Shown here piece by piece: positions 39,468-50,431 of a DNA stretch of 64,000 bases. The notes beneath the pieces were generated by a model, which had not been told where the DNA came from, searched no databases, and saw only the letters and a program-made list of their open reading frames with translations. The stretch comes from Adineta ricciae (taxonomy: Eukaryota > Rotifera > Eurotatoria > Adinetida > Adinetidae), in the NCBI GenBank assembly GCA_905250025.1, contig CAJNOJ010000008.1, positions 868,001 to 932,000 on the forward strand. Direction: 5' to 3'. A program made the translations under genes and the position numbers. Each line of letters opens with the position of its first letter. The stretch's first letter is position 1.

Positions 39468-41049
39468 ATGGCACAAAGCTGGGTCGAGCTATTACGCGTC
39501 GCTGATAGTAATAGTCGATCTGAAATCGAGAAAGTAATTACTCTTCGTGAAAAGAATTCGTAGGTTCGTTTTGTTGTTTTTTAGCTTGAAGAAGAACGAC
39601 GTAAACGCGAACGATTGAATCAAAAAGCAGAAAAAGCACGACCTGTCGATCAAGCAGCGATTCAGAAGATTCTCGAACGACGGCGTTGTGAACAAGAACA
39701 ACAAAAGCTAGCTGGTTAGAAAGAATGGATTAGTTTGTCATCCTCAAGAATGTATTTTGCTTTTGTTTTAGAAGAACAGCGGTTGAAAAAAGTGAACGAA
39801 TTAAAAAAACAACAAAAAGCAAATTTTCAAATCAAAAAACAATCTCAAGCAAAAGCTAATTCCTCACAAGCAACTCCACCACCACCACCGCCGGCACCAC
39901 GTACTGCTCCTCGTTCAGCGCCTGCTAAACCTCCAGCTGTTGCCAAAAAACCGGCACCGAGTATTCCCTACGAGGATCTCATGCTATATGCGCAATTGAA
40001 GGATAGTAAGAAACCGTTACCCAAAGAATTAGCTTACGTTGCTGAAGCACGACGACTGCAAAAAGCACCAACATCTAATAAGCCATCTTCATCTAATCAA
40101 GCCAAGCAAAACAGTTCCAACTCTAAACCAACCACAAGTGCATCTAACTCGAAGAAATCTACACCTATGAAAGTGAATTCAACTACAAAAGGATCGGCGC
40201 AAACAAAATCAAAACCTGCTACATCATCGTCATCGTCGAACAATGTGAAACAGCCTGTTAGAAATCCGGCAATCGATAATAAAAAGCCATCAGTAAATGG
40301 ACAAAAGCTACCACAAACTTCGCTAGTGAACGGATCGAAATCATTACCACAAAATCGCGTATCGAATGGACAGAAGGTGCCTCAGAGTCAAACTTTAAAT
40401 AACCAAAGACCATCACTACCTAACCGAGCGGTGAATAATCAACGACCAGTAGCACCTAACCGAATGATGAATGGTCAACGCCCATCAGTTGTACCTTGTA
40501 AGAGAGTTCTTTAGAGGAATGAAGTATTTATCGCGCTTTGTTTTAGCTCGGAAACGTCCTCCTATACTCGATGATTCGGAAGACGAAGATGATGGAGGTA
40601 CGGTGGTAATTCTTTTCAACTGGAGATTTTGTTCGATTTTTCTTAGAAATGGATGGTTTTATTGTCGATGATGATGAAGATGAAGGATTCGATTATCGAA
40701 AAGAACTTCAAGAAACTTTGAAGAAAAACTTTCGTTTTGACCCAGAAAAGTCAGCAAGAACACTTGATTTTCTTACTGAATGTTTCGTCTACGCTTTCAG
40801 ATATCGAAAACGATTTTTGGACGATGACGACGACGATCTACGAAACATGGAATCTACATTTGATCAAATTGAAAAAGAAGAAGATTTCAGGTAAGTCGAA
40901 TAACGACAAATCTTGATTTACATCCAACATTATTCTGTTTCAGCACGAAGCAAGGCCTCCGAGAAGATTTAGAAGATATTATACGTGAAGAAGCTGAGAA
41001 AAAACGGCGGGCAATGCAAATGGGAAAGCGTCCGAAATCCACCAAATAA
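39468..41049 (+). CDS. SPTY2D1: SPT2 chromatin protein homologue (H3-H4 chaperone)
   Basis: SPT2-domain protein, a histone H3-H4 chaperone acting at transcribed chromatin and rDNA. It starts MAQSWVELLRVADSNSRSEI, then a charged coiled coil (LEEERRKRERLNQKAEKARP), a Lys/Ser/Pro/Asn low-complexity middle with PSVNGQK and RPSLPNR-type repeats, and IPYEDLMLYAQLKDSKKPLP resembling the family's central motif. The C-terminal SPT2 domain reads DDSEDEDDGG, EMDGFIVDDDEDEGFDYRKE, YRKRFLDDDDDDLRNMESTF and LREDLEDIIREEAEKKRRAM. About 8 exons; introns are short. An acceptor-like TTTTAG lies about 19 bp before the ATG. Low-complexity parts do not allow further inference. Confidence 0.85.
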
Positions 41050-41319
41050 CAAAATGCATGTGAACAGTTCCTTTCGGTTTCTCTTGTTTATATTTATTTT
41101 TCTACATACGAATCGAGCGCGATGTGGTTATTTATTCTTCCTCTGTTTTCTGCAATTAGTTTCTCGTACATTTGTTTATATTTTACTGTTAAATAACAAC
41201 AGAAAATTGATCTTTCTTTTTTGTTCTTCTCTCTGTTGTTGCTTTTGTTTGCTAAATCAGAGCAATAGAATAACAGGATATACATTTATATGTTGTTCTT
41301 TTCTTCTGTTTATTCAAGA

Positions 41320-41976
41320 ATGTTTCTCAAAACGTTCCTCCGTACTTATTCAAGCGGAAAAACAAAAGAAATCATCAAGTTTTATTACGACTTCAAATCA
41401 CCATATAGTTATCTAGCGTTAGATTCGGCTTTTCAACTCGAAAAGGAATATCCTGTTCGGGTGCGTTTCGTGCCGTGGGCTTTTCGTCCAGAAGAATCGT
41501 TTGGTGGAAATCTGCAAGAACGGAATCGGTTGAATTGGAATAAAGTTCGATACTTATATTTGGATTGTCGGCGTTTCGCCAATGAACGCGGAATGACTAT
41601 TCGCGGACCGGAACGGTTATTCAATTCACATCTGTCACTGATTGCGGGTTTATATGCTGATAAAAATGGATTCTTTCCTGTCTTTGCACAACAGACGTTT
41701 CAACGATTCTTCAATAGACAATTAAATCTCGAAGATATGGAAGAGATAACGAAACTTTTGTATGAAACATCGAAGAAGGATGTTCCGTATGAGAAACTTG
41801 CGCAAGACTTCCAAAGTTATGCTCAAAGTCAGGGCGAACAGGATTATTCGAATGCTGAGAAAGAAGCGGAAGAAGATAAGATTTTCGGTGTTCCAACATT
41901 TGTTGTTCGCGGTGAACCATTCTGGGGCAACGACCGGGTTAGATGGGTAATGAAAAAACTCGACACATTAAAATAA
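41320..41976 (+). CDS. DsbA/GST-kappa/HCCA-isomerase-like protein, mitochondrial
   Basis: Thioredoxin-fold protein of the DSBA/2-hydroxychromene-2-carboxylate isomerase and GST-kappa family. The preferred start, MFLKTFLRTYSSGK at 41320, is a typical mitochondrial presequence; an ATG at 41290 is less likely. The substrate-binding motif is FYYDFKSPYSYLALD, with the Ser at the glutathione-binding position of HCCA isomerases. The C-terminus IFGVPTFVVRGEPFWGNDRV is the family signature. Single exon, 218 residues. AATAAA overlaps the stop codon. The closest look is to bacterial HCCA isomerases and eukaryotic GSTK, so bacterial origin is possible but not shown. Reaction unknown. Confidence 0.85.
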   Translation: MFLKTFLRTYSSGKTKEIIKFYYDFKSPYSYLALDSAFQLEKEYPVRVRFVPWAFRPEESFGGNLQERNRLNWNKVRYLYLDCRRFANERGMTIRGPERLFNSHLSLIAGLYADKNGFFPVFAQQTFQRFFNRQLNLEDMEEITKLLYETSKKDVPYEKLAQDFQSYAQSQGEQDYSNAEKEAEEDKIFGVPTFVVRGEPFWGNDRVRWVMKKLDTLK

Positions 41977-41996
41977 ATCATTGCAAAACTTGTTTT

Positions 41997-44900
41997 TTAT
42001 TCAAAAGATTTCTTTCTTTTCTCATCAAAAAACTTCTTTAACTGATAGTATTTGTATTTATACCGACTGATTTTATTGGGATAGATGATTTCATTTTGAT
42101 TCTTTTCAATTAAACGTCTTGCTCGCTGTTTTAGGTACGGAATCAAACAATCGAATGTTGATAAGAATATTTCATAGTTCATAATCAGTTTGACTCGCAT
42201 GATTGAATGTTTCGCTTGGGCATGTTCAATCAATGGAGGAATCTCGCCGACAGCATTGGCAATCAGTAAATTCATGATTAGGATTGTTATCAAAATACAG
42301 AATAACACATAGAGTAGAAATACCATTTCATAGTAATACCGACCATTTTCATTCTCACCACGGTAGATGTGCTCTTCGTAATTGAATTCGCCGGTTAACA
42401 TTAACACCGTGCGAATTAACGCATCGAATGTATGATGATAAACACTTTGATTTTGTAACAGCATGTGGAACGATAGACCGAAACCAAGAATAAATATCAG
42501 TAAAATTGGGATAAAACGGAGGAATTTTCGTACGATGACCTCCAACATAACGACATATATACCAGATGCCCATAAAAACTGCACATAAGTAACTAAACAA
42601 ACAAACAAACAGATTACGTTGCGCTTGAGAGATTTTTCATTGTCAAGCAGAAGTGTTAAAGGAGAGATCAGACATAACGTATCGGTCTTTAGGCTCGTTC
42701 TTTCGAGTTTTACTTAGTGTGATCCATGCAATGAGAATTCCGATCGCCCCACATTGCCATTGAAGTGAACATCGAAAGCGAATTGACATTTGCCACGAAT
42801 AGAAGTCATGCGAAAAGATAATACTCAAGATTAACGCGATTAATTCTAGAATATTCGATAAACCGAAGAACATTCGAAAGCGTATACAAATTAGTAGAAC
42901 GTTCTTGACCACATGGATTAAGATTGTGCTCAACAACAGCCACTTGATCATCGTGTCATAGAAATTCTTCTTTATTAAGATGAACGACTCATGCCGAAGA
43001 AGGTTTAATGAAATTGTTTCACAGCTAACCAAAGATATCGATGCATTAAAAAGCGAATAATAATATTGAGGGTGACGAACACGAAGAATAGTGAAAGTAA
43101 ACGAAGCTAAGAAGAAACCTATAAATGAAACTCATTGAATAGATTGAATACTTTAACGATAAAAATTACCGTAGAAAAGAAATAGTATCCAAAAGAATGA
43201 TCGACTGAATTGAACCCATTTACGTGTAATCAATCGTTCAATTAATGGATTTTTCAATAGGTCATGTTGGTGGTATGTGATGATCAGATAAAGAGGATGA
43301 TTCTGTCGAAGACTATGAATGTGGTGATCAAATAACGACGCGTTTGTCTGTTTCTTGAAATAATGTAGTGGATTCCACTTATTGATTTTTATTGACGATG
43401 AATCACCAGGTAATGTGTAACAGTCTACGAAAATGGAAATCAACTAGTGTTAGAACGGATTCTCTTCTACCTTGCTTCCATTTTTGAATCGCGAATTGAT
43501 CTTCAAGAAATTCATAATTAAAAATGATCTTATATGATGGATCCTCCGATCCTCCAAGTTCAGTTATACATCGTGTGAACACTTCCTCTGCTTCATTGGG
43601 CATATACCGAATCAATTTTCGTAACGGTGTGGACAGATCTTCGTATTTCCGATTGCTTGAAACCTCCATTTGACAATTTCGCAAGGATTTCATCCATGTT
43701 TCGTGCTGGAGAAACTCTCGTACAGTTAGTTGACAATTGTTCACGATTGCAATTTCCAAACTATTGTAACCATCACAATTTACCAGTCGAACATCAACAT
43801 TGGAATTCAATAACAAGCGAACGATTTCCCAATGACCATGTTGACTTGCACGATGAAGCGGCGTGTGATGTTTCCCATCGAATTGATTGATCGACGAGCC
43901 GTTCTGAAGGAGAATTTCCACACAATGACGACAATTATGCGCTGCAGCTTCATGCATAGGTGTTACGTCGTTCATATCACATACACAGACGTTTGCACCT
44001 TGAGCGAGAAGAAACTGCACGATCTTGTCATGACCTGACGATTTGAAATGAGACGCAATACACAAAACTCAAATGGATTTTACCTTCACCTGCGGCGAGA
44101 TGCAGACTAGTTTTAAATTCATCATCGACAGCTTCACACACAGTGAATTTATGCTGAACATTCGCTTCAAGAATTCGAAAAACACAATCCATCAATGCAA
44201 AATTGCCAATCTTCGCAGCTTCGTGGATTGATGTACGCTGATTTCTGTTCTTCTTCAAAATCAACGATAAATATTGCTGGTGAAATGTGTTTTCATCCGA
44301 ACCGGACAAGAATAAGATATGTTTGATAACATTCATGAGCACTTCGCAGATTTCATGTGAACCATAGTTTGCAGCTAAGAAAATTCTCCTTAACTATCAA
44401 TAATAAATGAAAAATAACACTAAAATTACCTGTATGTAGCACAGTATTTCCATACCGATCAGCTGTAGTAAATAGTTCATAACTATCAATGTCATTTTTA
44501 ATACATTCCAAGCATGTTTTCAACGCATCGTTGCATTGCTTTTCTACGCAAATGTGCACTTTCAAAAACAAAACAGATATCTATACAAAAATCGCTTCCT
44601 CGCAAGCGAACATACAGATATTTCTTCGCGCATAGTCCACCGCAAACAAATTCGCACCATTGGATAGAAGTATTTGCATACAATCATGATGATTATAATA
44701 ACTAGCTGTCAGTAACGGCGTATAACCTCGATGATCACGAATTTCAATATTTGAATGGTCGCTGGAGTGATCGATTAGCATTCGTAGAATATCAGTTCGA
44801 TTATACTGACAAGCCATATGGAATGACGTGTGAAAATCGTGTTTCATTTGTGATTCTAATAGATATTGAACAATATCCGGATTACCTGATTTAATTGCCA

Positions 44901-45985
44901 TATGAATGGTCATACAATTCTGTGCATTTGCCCCGTAAAGAAGAAGAATTCGTACTAGATCTTGATTTCCGTGTTCGCATGCAAGACTCAACGCTGTTTT
45001 GTCTTCGTGATTGAACATTTCAAGATAATAATCAAGACGATCTTTCGCTATGTCTAATAACAAATAAGCTGTTGTATTTTGAATCATTTTGTTTTTGACA
45101 ATCGAGGGCGATAACGCTAAGCAGTGCAATGGCGTGTTTCCGTTCGCATCTTGTCGATCAATCTGTGCGCCTTGTTCAAGAAATAATCGAACACAATCGG
45201 TTGCATCGAAACGAGAAGCTAGATGAAGTGGTGACGCGTGATTTTGATCAATGATCTTCAGATAGAGTTCATATTTAAATCAGGATACTGGTTGAAAAAT
45301 CTCTTACATCAATCGGGGCGTTGAGTTCGATTAATTGTTTCGCGTTAGTACAATTATTTCTCATCGCCGCATGGTGAAGTGGTGTTCGACCTTGTGAAAA
45401 ATTCAAGAGAACGACTATTCTCTTCAAATAGACTTACCATAATAGTCGCGTTTGGAAATATCAGCTTGATAATTAACTAAACAAGTGATGGCATTCTGTA
45501 CAATCAAATAAATACAGTTTAGCGATCATCTAGTTGAATAGTTACATTTACTTCTCTGGTTAGTTTAGTTTGAGTGTAACGAGCAGCTGTATGCAATGGT
45601 GTTTCGCCATTCAAACCAGCAAGATTCACATCTATTGAAGGAAATTACACACGAAGAATGTGATCGTGATGATACATTCGATTTTTACGTACCGCAACGG
45701 AATTCTTCGATGAATTTTTGTGCTAAATGCAACTGATTATATCGAATAGCATAGTGTAACACAGAATACTGTTCCTGGTCGAGTTTTTCAATTTCACTTT
45801 TAATTGTCGTTATCGATACATCATCTTGTTTCATTGTTAGCAGCCATTGATTAAAGTACTCCTCATCGCCATCAATTGCTGCCTTTGAAAACAATTTCGC
45901 GAGGAAGTACACAAATGCAGAAGTACTGAAAATCGTTTACCTCATACATCGAAAGTGGTTGATCATATGAAAAGAAACTATTCAT
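41997..45985 (-). CDS. TRPA1: TRPA-family ion channel
   Basis: Ankyrin-repeat TRP cation channel. The start MNSFFSYDQPLSMYE (45985) is spliced to AAIDGDEEYF. A long N-terminal run of ankyrin repeats follows (for example TPMHEAAAHNCRHCVEILLQ, TPLHRASQHGHWEIVRLLL). The six-TM channel has pre-pore helices QFLWASGIYVVMLEVIVRKF (strikingly close to TRPA1) and FGLSFHMLLQNQ. The pore/S6 part is LTGEFNYEEHIY and LIMNLLIANAVGEIPPL. The C-terminus includes EIIYPNKISR, the TRPA1 landmark. About 12 exons with short introns. Some repeats lie in separate exons, so the exact repeat count is not certain. Its stop is 20 bp from the stop of the neighbouring plus-strand gene. Confidence 0.9.
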
Positions 45986-46182
45986 CGAACGAGTGTAGTT
46001 CGCTTCTTCAAAATACGACTATCCTGTTAATCATTCCTTGAAACGAATATCTTTTATCGATGTCATCACATTCATTGACAATTTACTGAATCAATACAAG
46101 AAACATGTATGTTTAACACCCACAATAAACACAAAAATTCTTGTTATCTCGACGCAAATTTCGGCTTGACTTTATTCAAAAT

Positions 46183-47140
46183 TTAAGCTCTGTCTGCATA
46201 TGCAACAAAATATTTGAATATGAAGTCCTCATCACCTTGCATGATTTTGCCGAATACTTCGTGCCCTGGATAACTTTTCATTTCCGATTTAGACATTTGA
46301 AATGCAGTCTAGAACAACTCGCATAGATTTCATTGCGTCAACAAGTGCAATTTTACCTCAAATTTAGGATTTTGCAAGTCCACTGCTTTGAACATATTAA
46401 TGATTTCGTCGGAGGCGAATCCTACAAAACAGACAACCGAAAAAGACTTCTAATGACAAAAAAATTCTTTTTACAAACCACGTTTGTGAGCGACGATATG
46501 CGCATGGTTACTATCGTGTAGACGTCCGAAAAATTGTTCTATGTCTTTGTCTTGAATGAAGTCAACGATGATGAGACGCCCTTTTGGTTTCAATCGTTTA
46601 GCAAGCATACGAGTCACTTGAGTTGTATCGGGAAAATGGTGATACGCTTGCGTACAACTGGAATATATTCGTATAAAAGACATAGTTCGATTAAACAACT
46701 CACATAATCACATCGAAAAGTACACCATCGAGCTCTTTACTGTCGTCTTTTAAAATATCCGTTTGAATACATTGTAACTTGTCGGGTGAAAAGCCTTGTT
46801 GTTTGGCCTGTATAATATGTTTATAGGAGAAAAAAATTCATTTGATAAATCTTACATTTTCATTGAAAACATCGACCATTCCCGATGCTAAATCAGCACC
46901 AATAATTTTCTTCGCATGTGGTAAAAGTTGGAATGAGACAAGACCAGGACCACAAGCAAAATCCAAAACTTCAGTTTGACTTGGATCGAACGGATAACTT
47001 TTCAAAATAGCTGATGCACATCGTTTGCCTATTTCGGTGGAAAATTCAGTGGTGTAATCACGTGATTTTTCACTAAAATGATCGGCATTTGCCTGCGCAT
47101 AATCATGATGATGATGATGGTGGTGATGGTGTTCGGCCAT
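46183..47140 (-). CDS. Class I SAM-dependent methyltransferase with natural poly-His
   Basis: Predicted methyltransferase of about 265 residues; the substrate is unknown. It starts MAEHHHHHHHHHDYAQANA, with nine consecutive histidines. The Rossmann core shows EVLDFACGPGLVSF (motif I), KKIIGADLASGMVDVFNE, a VIICTQAYHHFPD (motif IV) and RMLAKRLKPKGRLIIVDFI (post-IV). The remaining C-terminal exons end GDEDFIFKYFVAYADRA. It resembles the Methyltransf_11/25 group found in fungi and bacteria (UbiE-like). The start is taken at 47140 rather than 47224, because the upstream extension has no clear support. About 5 exons. Confidence 0.82.
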
Positions 47141-47332
47141 GTTCGGTGTAAAAAAAGAAAGAATGAATATGTGAGGTGAGAGGATAGGAAAAAAGATTTT
47201 TCTTGTCGCATGGTTTGACGACACTAACGTTGAATGTAATGACGCTTGTGCGCTTTTCTCATAATAATTCTTTTCCAGTGTGCGCTGGCTTTCAAAATAC
47301 CGACTAATGTATCATTATAAAAAAGCGAGGTT

Positions 47333-47662
47333 TTATTTTGGTATTGAATCATCAACGGTAATGATATAAAGATACATAAAAGCGATGAATACAGACCAGG
47401 CAACTAAGCCTCCTATAGTAATCAAAATGTTGAACATTAGTGCCAATGCACTCATCGTTCGTGCACTTGCGAAGTTTTGATTATTTTTATAATTGCGGCA
47501 TAGGATGGAGAATATCAGAGGAATAACACCGAAAAAACACCAGCCGAAAAGGAGATTTATAATTGACCATGGTAAATAATCTTTAACATACGGCTTATCA
47601 GGAATTGGTGCTAAAACGACTGCTGAATAGGGCGGTGGTGGTATTTCTTTATTAAAAGACAT
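47333..47662 (-). CDS. CD225/dispanin family membrane protein
   Basis: Small two-helix membrane protein, 109 residues, of the CD225/dispanin superfamily that includes vertebrate IFITM, SYNDIG and PRRT proteins. A proline-rich start (KEIPPPPYSAVV, with a PPxY motif) precedes the CD225 domain: DYLPWSIINLLFGWCFFGVI (re-entrant helix with Cys), FSILCRNYKNNQNFASAR (basic cytosolic loop, NFASA matching the family's xxAxxxS region) and a C-terminal TM helix LALMFNILITIGGLVAW. Single exon. It cannot be assigned to IFITM itself; dispanins in invertebrates have mostly unknown roles. Confidence 0.85.
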   Translation of the reverse strand: MSFNKEIPPPPYSAVVLAPIPDKPYVKDYLPWSIINLLFGWCFFGVIPLIFSILCRNYKNNQNFASARTMSALALMFNILITIGGLVAWSVFIAFMYLYIITVDDSIPK

Positions 47663-47794
47663 TTTCGAAGGAAAAACAATATTTTTGTTTTTAAAAGTTC
47701 AAGATTATATATAAATGAATATTCTCTGAGAAAGATAACATTTGGTTTTATTGATTTAGTTTTCAAATAGGAATCAATGGAGCCCAGAAGCGAC

Positions 47795-48401
47795 TCATTT
47801 CTTAGTGGGTGGATATCGACTTAAGCGTTTTTGAATCATTTGAGTCTTTGCATAATCTTTGGCATATTCTCGTGCGGAATACGTTGCCTGAACTTGATTC
47901 ACACGTTGTTGAAGTCGTTGAAAGTCACTCTCGTATTGAAGTTGTTGATGTTTACGATGTTGTTTATTTAAACTAAATTTAAATTCTCACTCTTCGTTAA
48001 ACTTTCCGAACGTAAATCTTGTTTACTTAAGTGGAACATAATGATTATGACAATCAACGAACGCTCCATTTTTGACAATTTTCGTTAAGAGACGTTCATT
48101 TTCGTGTTTGATTCGAGCTGATTCTTGCTCTTTTATCTAAGCAGAAATGAATATTAGCAAAGAAACAAATGCAGTTGAATCTACTTGTTTTTGTCGAATG
48201 CGTTGTGAACAATGTGGACGAGATGCAGGTGGTGATTGATCCAACACACTACGCACATTTTTGATCTGATAAAAATTTCAAATAGAATCAAATTTCAAGA
48301 ATAACACCGCGTTTTACATTTCGCTTATGGTCCGCTTGAGCTTTCAAATAGGATTTCTCCGCCAGGTGTCTATTTGCGCCAGGTAAATTATGGCAAAGCA
48401 T
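47795..48401 (-). CDS. CFAP97D1: CFAP97-domain (KIAA1430-like) ciliary protein
   Basis: About 150 residues; homologues with this domain act in cilia and flagella, including sperm. Four exons join in frame: 48401-48318, 48266-48185, 48136-48027 and 47972-47795. Landmarks are NVRSVLDQSPPASRPH (family P-P-x3-H motif), ESARIKHENERLLTKI (helix) and the conserved FVDCHNHYVPLNLNKQHRK (family VDxxNxYxxxSLNxxxR), followed by QRLQQRVNQVQATYSAREY. I am moderately sure of the family; which CFAP97D paralogue it is cannot be decided. The stop to the next gene (CD225) is 132 bp. Confidence 0.75.
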
Positions 48402-48591
48402 GATTTGTACGAGCAAAACTGATCAAGTGAATGATGATGTTTTTTTCTGTTATGTTCGAATTATATTCTCTCTGTTTTCATACGAAGAAGACTTAGAAAT
48501 GACATTGTTATTACATCGCTGAAGGTTCGCTTTTATTGACATCGTATACATCAGCTACGCGAGCGTTTCACGCGCGAAATAGAAACAAGAT

Positions 48592-49535
48592 TTAAAAGTT
48601 CGGAGCAAGTAAGTTACGAATAACTGGATCGGTTTTACATCTAAAATTCTAGATAAATTTCTACGCAAAAGTAATGATATGATAGATTAAATTTACCCAG
48701 TAATGAATTCATCTTTGCTCAATTTCTTATCACCGCTGAGATCTAACTTAGCAATGATGTCTTTCGCTCGTCGTTTTGGATCTCGTTCACCCTTTCGATC
48801 GATAACACCAGCTCGATCGTACTAATAAAATATCAGTGATCAACAGGTGAATCTAAGCAAATCTGCCTTACAATCGCGGATATAACATTTGCTAATTCTT
48901 TTTGATCGATCTGTTCATCGCCCGACTGATCCCACCTAGAGAAAAACAAGTCAATCAAAGTAATTCATCGAGAGATATTCTATACATATCAAAAACGAAG
49001 GATAGACGTGAACCTAAATCATTCAGACGGTCCATTAAAACGACAACAACAAGAAATTCGTTGAAATCAATTAAACCATCACGATTTACATCGATTGTAT
49101 CAAATATTTGACTAAATATAAACAATCAATAGAACGTTTCAAGAACAACGATCAAACTACGTACTCAAATGACGTACTCAGCTCATGCTGTGGATGCAGT
49201 TTTTTATAATAGTCAATGAATGTTTTTTTATCCAATTCTCCTGATGGATTTTGATGAAGAAAATCCTGAAACATGACCGAGGTAGTTTTGAATATTTTCA
49301 ATCAAATATCCATACTGAATGCCAGTGCTGAATTTCTACAAGAATAATATGTGAAAATATCGAGGATTTCGATGTTATCACTAACCTTCTTCAGTTATTC
49401 GAGATGCTTGTAATAACGCTGCAATTTCTACGAGAATTAAACAGAAGAAGCTTGAGTTTTGATCAAAATTCAAAAATCTAATCAACCTTTGGGTGTTAAA
49501 TCCATCGATGCTCGACCTTTTCGATGTTTCGACAT
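48592..49535 (-). CDS. Neuronal calcium sensor-like EF-hand protein
   Basis: NCS-family (frequenin/hippocalcin-like) Ca2+ sensor, about 195 residues in about 9 exons. It starts MSKHRKGRASMDLTPKEIAA, then HWHSDFLHQNPSGELDKKTF. EF2 is DVNRDGLIDFNE, EF3 DQSGDEQIDQKE and EF4 DLSGDKKLSKDE, all with acidic residues at the coordination positions. The C-terminus FITGCKTDPVIRNLLAPNF matches the family's end. Residue 2 is Ser, not the Gly needed for N-myristoylation, so a myristoyl switch seems absent unless another start is used. Splice joins such as FVFDM/WDQSGDE are consistent. It opens the five-gene minus-strand series ending with the TRPA channel. Confidence 0.8.
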
Positions 49536-50431
49536 TTCTAATACGACTCGCAATTGTGGGTTCGACTTGCCTTTTGAAGTCACGTTTAATAGTTCGACTG
49601 GAATGTGTACTAGATAAGAGAGAGAGAACATTTTCAATTAACAGTCGATTCGTTATGACAAGAAAAACAAACGCAGCGGGGGAAAGGATTGATATTAAGT
49701 CGTATTTGAAATATACTCATAGTAAATAACGCGGAGTGAGGGATTGTTTTTAATGTATTCAGATCTGGTTGTTATGACGTACAGAAAAGGAAAAAACACT
49801 TTTTCTCGGTTAAGACGATTTACCGGCACAACAGATTTTATTTCTTTATTCTGATTTTAATAGGAAGACTGTACAAATACTCATTATTATTTTCATTGCA
49901 TCGATGAATAATACTCCAATGATTAGAATAATTAGTAGGCGTGTTTGATTCGATGTTTCGTTTCTGTACACAGAATGTCTTAGTGGTCGAGAGAATCACT
50001 ATGATTTTGCGATAGAGATACAAAGTGACTTGACATTTGATCGAAGGCGAACGTTTATTGCAACATGTTGAATATGAGTGTGCTTCTCTGTTTCAATTTC
50101 GGGAAGTTTTGAGACATCGAAAATTTTAGCTCTGCATCAGACACCTTCGAAAGCAGTCGTTTATTGCAAGATTTACAGGTGAATGAGTTAATATTATTAC
50201 GTCGTAAAAAATATCGAAAATTCGTCAAAATACTGCGATTATAAACTGGAGTATGCATTCATTTATAAAAGTCCCGATAAAAGCACTACTTGACAGAATT
50301 CAAACACAAGCATAACATGAATGATTGATACATATACATTCACCTTTCAAAAACATACCTACTAGCACTTCCGTCTTCTACCTATAAATCTCAATACACA
50401 AATTGTATTCGTATACTATTCTCAAAAGAAA
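49536..50431. promoter_or_regulatory. Intergenic region with candidate SOD promoter
   Basis: About 0.9 kb between divergent genes. TATAAAA occurs at 50264-50270 and TATAAAT at 50383-50389, the latter 43-49 bp before the SOD ATG at 50432 and so the better candidate. No other gene-like structure is seen. Confidence 0.4.

Noticed and set aside
40985-41416. A 143-codon frame between SPT2 and the DsbA-like gene
   Set aside because: It starts inside the last SPT2 exon in another frame and runs through the 3' UTR into the next gene; hydrophobic composition comes from T-rich sequence.
42596-42614. A CAAA microsatellite (AAACAAACAAACAAACAG)
   Set aside because: It is only the polypyrimidine tract and acceptor of a TRPA intron on the minus strand, not a functional repeat.
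43627-44038. Plus-strand frames over the TRPA gene
   Set aside because: They lie antisense to ankyrin repeat exons and show no domain of their own.
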